64,000 nt of DNA. It comes from Clostridia bacterium (GTDB lineage Bacteria > Bacillota > Clostridia > Christensenellales > Borkfalkiaceae). The stretch covers positions 1-64,000 of the forward strand of contig JAFTHW010000001.1 of assembly GCA_017457225.1 (NCBI GenBank). Reading direction: 5' to 3'. Below the pieces are notes generated by a model. The model did not search any database. It was not told the origin of the DNA and saw only the letters and a list, made by a program, of their open reading frames with translations. Shown piece after piece: positions 63,468 through 64,000 of this stretch; position 1 is the first letter of the stretch, and every line of letters begins with the position of its first letter. The position numbers and the translations under genes were made by a program.

Positions 63468-64000
63468 ATGGGTATATTTAATAATTTTGCCTATAAAGAC
63501 GGGGAGATTATAGACAATAACTGGGTAAAATGGTTTCATTGGGGCGTACCTGATGAAGAAGGTAGAGAAAGAGAAGAAGCAAGAAAGCGTTTAAAAGGAT
63601 TAGGACATTGTTCTCCCTGCACGGTTTTATCAGGGTGTTATTTTGTAAAATCGCGATTGCCAAAGAAGAAGACGGAAGGCGACGGCTTATTGCATCCGTA
63701 TTGCGATTGTAGTTTGAAAAGTGTTTTAAATCCAATCATCAAGGCATATTGCGCAATAGAAAAGTTTTCGGGCTACATTTTTTCTGAAAAGTACTCGAAA
63801 AACGGTAAGAAAGGGTTGTTTGAAAGTTTTGGATATACGATAGAAGATTCCGAATGGTTAAAAGCGGAATATGAAAGACAAGCAAAGAAAAAATACTTAA
63901 ACGTTGAGTATATTGTGCGTGGACTTGATTCGCAATATGGACAGGATGTCAATATAATAATAGAATTGACAACACCTATGGGTAGAACCGTACAACTTAT
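63468..64000 (+). CDS. Partial gene, DUF6883-like C-terminal region, runs off the window
   Basis: At least 177 codons, open to the window end. The N-terminal part is short and charged. Cysteine pairs follow (GHCSPCTVLSGCYF; LHPYCDCSL), resembling the 'H-P-x-C-x-C' element of phage head/Mu F-like proteins. The later part (FSGYIFSEKYSKNGKKGLFE, FGYTIEDSEWLKAEY, then YGQDVNIIIELTTPMGRTV) resembles DUF6883-type domains found at the ends of phage and toxin-like proteins. Start ATG 63468 with GAGGT. Assignment is tentative because the gene is incomplete. Confidence 0.6.
   Translation, partial: MGIFNNFAYKDGEIIDNNWVKWFHWGVPDEEGREREEARKRLKGLGHCSPCTVLSGCYFVKSRLPKKKTEGDGLLHPYCDCSLKSVLNPIIKAYCAIEKFSGYIFSEKYSKNGKKGLFESFGYTIEDSEWLKAEYERQAKKKYLNVEYIVRGLDSQYGQDVNIIIELTTPMGRTVQL

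Larger units (their letters stand above)
51660..64000. mobile_element. Mobile/defence region with serine recombinase and Rep-like protein
   Basis: From the tmRNA terminator to the window end the content changes from housekeeping to recombinase, HUH Rep-like protein, restriction-modification, DUF3800, ImmA/IrrE, S23 and phage-like genes. Base composition also falls: the stretch from about 54.9 to 63.4 kb is visibly AT-richer and uses more AAA/AAT/TTA codons than the backbone. The left edge lies between 51656 and 51780; the right edge is outside the window. It may be more than one element, since the recombinase and Rep half has backbone-like composition and the defence half does not. Confidence 0.65.

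Overview
The window reads as a chromosomal segment of a Gram-positive Bacillota, most likely an uncultured clostridial gut lineage (Christensenellales-like is a guess). This is inferred from near-consensus TTGACA/TATAAT promoters, AGGAGG ribosome binding sites, an RsbV/RsbW/SigB-type partner-switching cluster, B12 and THF riboswitches in front of ECF-transporter S components, Lgt/LspA lipoprotein maturation, and a giant lipoprotein with C-x2-C repeats. No ribosomal RNA is present, so no species is proposed.

Layout. (1) 1-2177: the right end of an integrative element with xis, a tyrosine integrase, a complete tRNA-Ser(UGA) and four TTGTAGAA arm-like sites. It abuts a host tRNA-Ser(UGA) that is cut off exactly at its anticodon loop. 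(2) 2280-9196: SPFH membrane protein with a small RHH protein, an ABC-F ATPase, a PflX-like radical SAM protein, metK and asnA. (3) 9408-14393: a 1661-residue surface lipoprotein. (4) 14703-22759: secA-prfB, tsaD with a heavy-metal permease, then an STAS / degenerate RsbW / sigma / intact RsbW module. (5) 22871-31000: a membrane protein, a PucR-type regulator, an S41 protease, and transketolase with a phosphohexomutase. (6) 31084-38119: DegV protein, a B12-riboswitch operon (DUF4430 lipoprotein plus S component), PH-domain proteins, a probable 6S RNA, a UDPGP pyrophosphorylase, and DUF4363/DUF421 proteins. (7) 38174-49559: THF riboswitch-folT, then a nine-gene run lgt-pncB-lspA-rluD-DUF512-der-plsY-trkA-trkH. 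(8) 49593-51656: an O-antigen-ligase-like protein and tmRNA. (9) About 51660 to the window end: a second mobile or defence region. It holds a large serine recombinase, an HUH Rep-like protein, a 1-kb non-coding region rich in inverted repeats, a type IIS restriction-modification pair, a DUF3800 gene broken by a 34-bp tandem duplication, an ImmA/IrrE protease with a membrane partner, an S23 four-helix-bundle gene, and a gene running off the end.

How the parts work together. The lgt operon couples lipoprotein lipidation and signal peptide removal to phospholipid synthesis, ribosome assembly and K+ uptake, and the window encodes at least two lipoprotein substrates. Two vitamin-import loci are each under their own riboswitch. 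The most unusual points are: the element that appears to bring its own replacement tRNA-Ser while destroying the host copy; the two-RsbW sigma module; the HTH-fused double adenine methyltransferase with an AlwI-family nuclease and a promoter-proximal inverted repeat; and the slippage-prone 34-bp duplication in the neighbouring DUF3800 gene.
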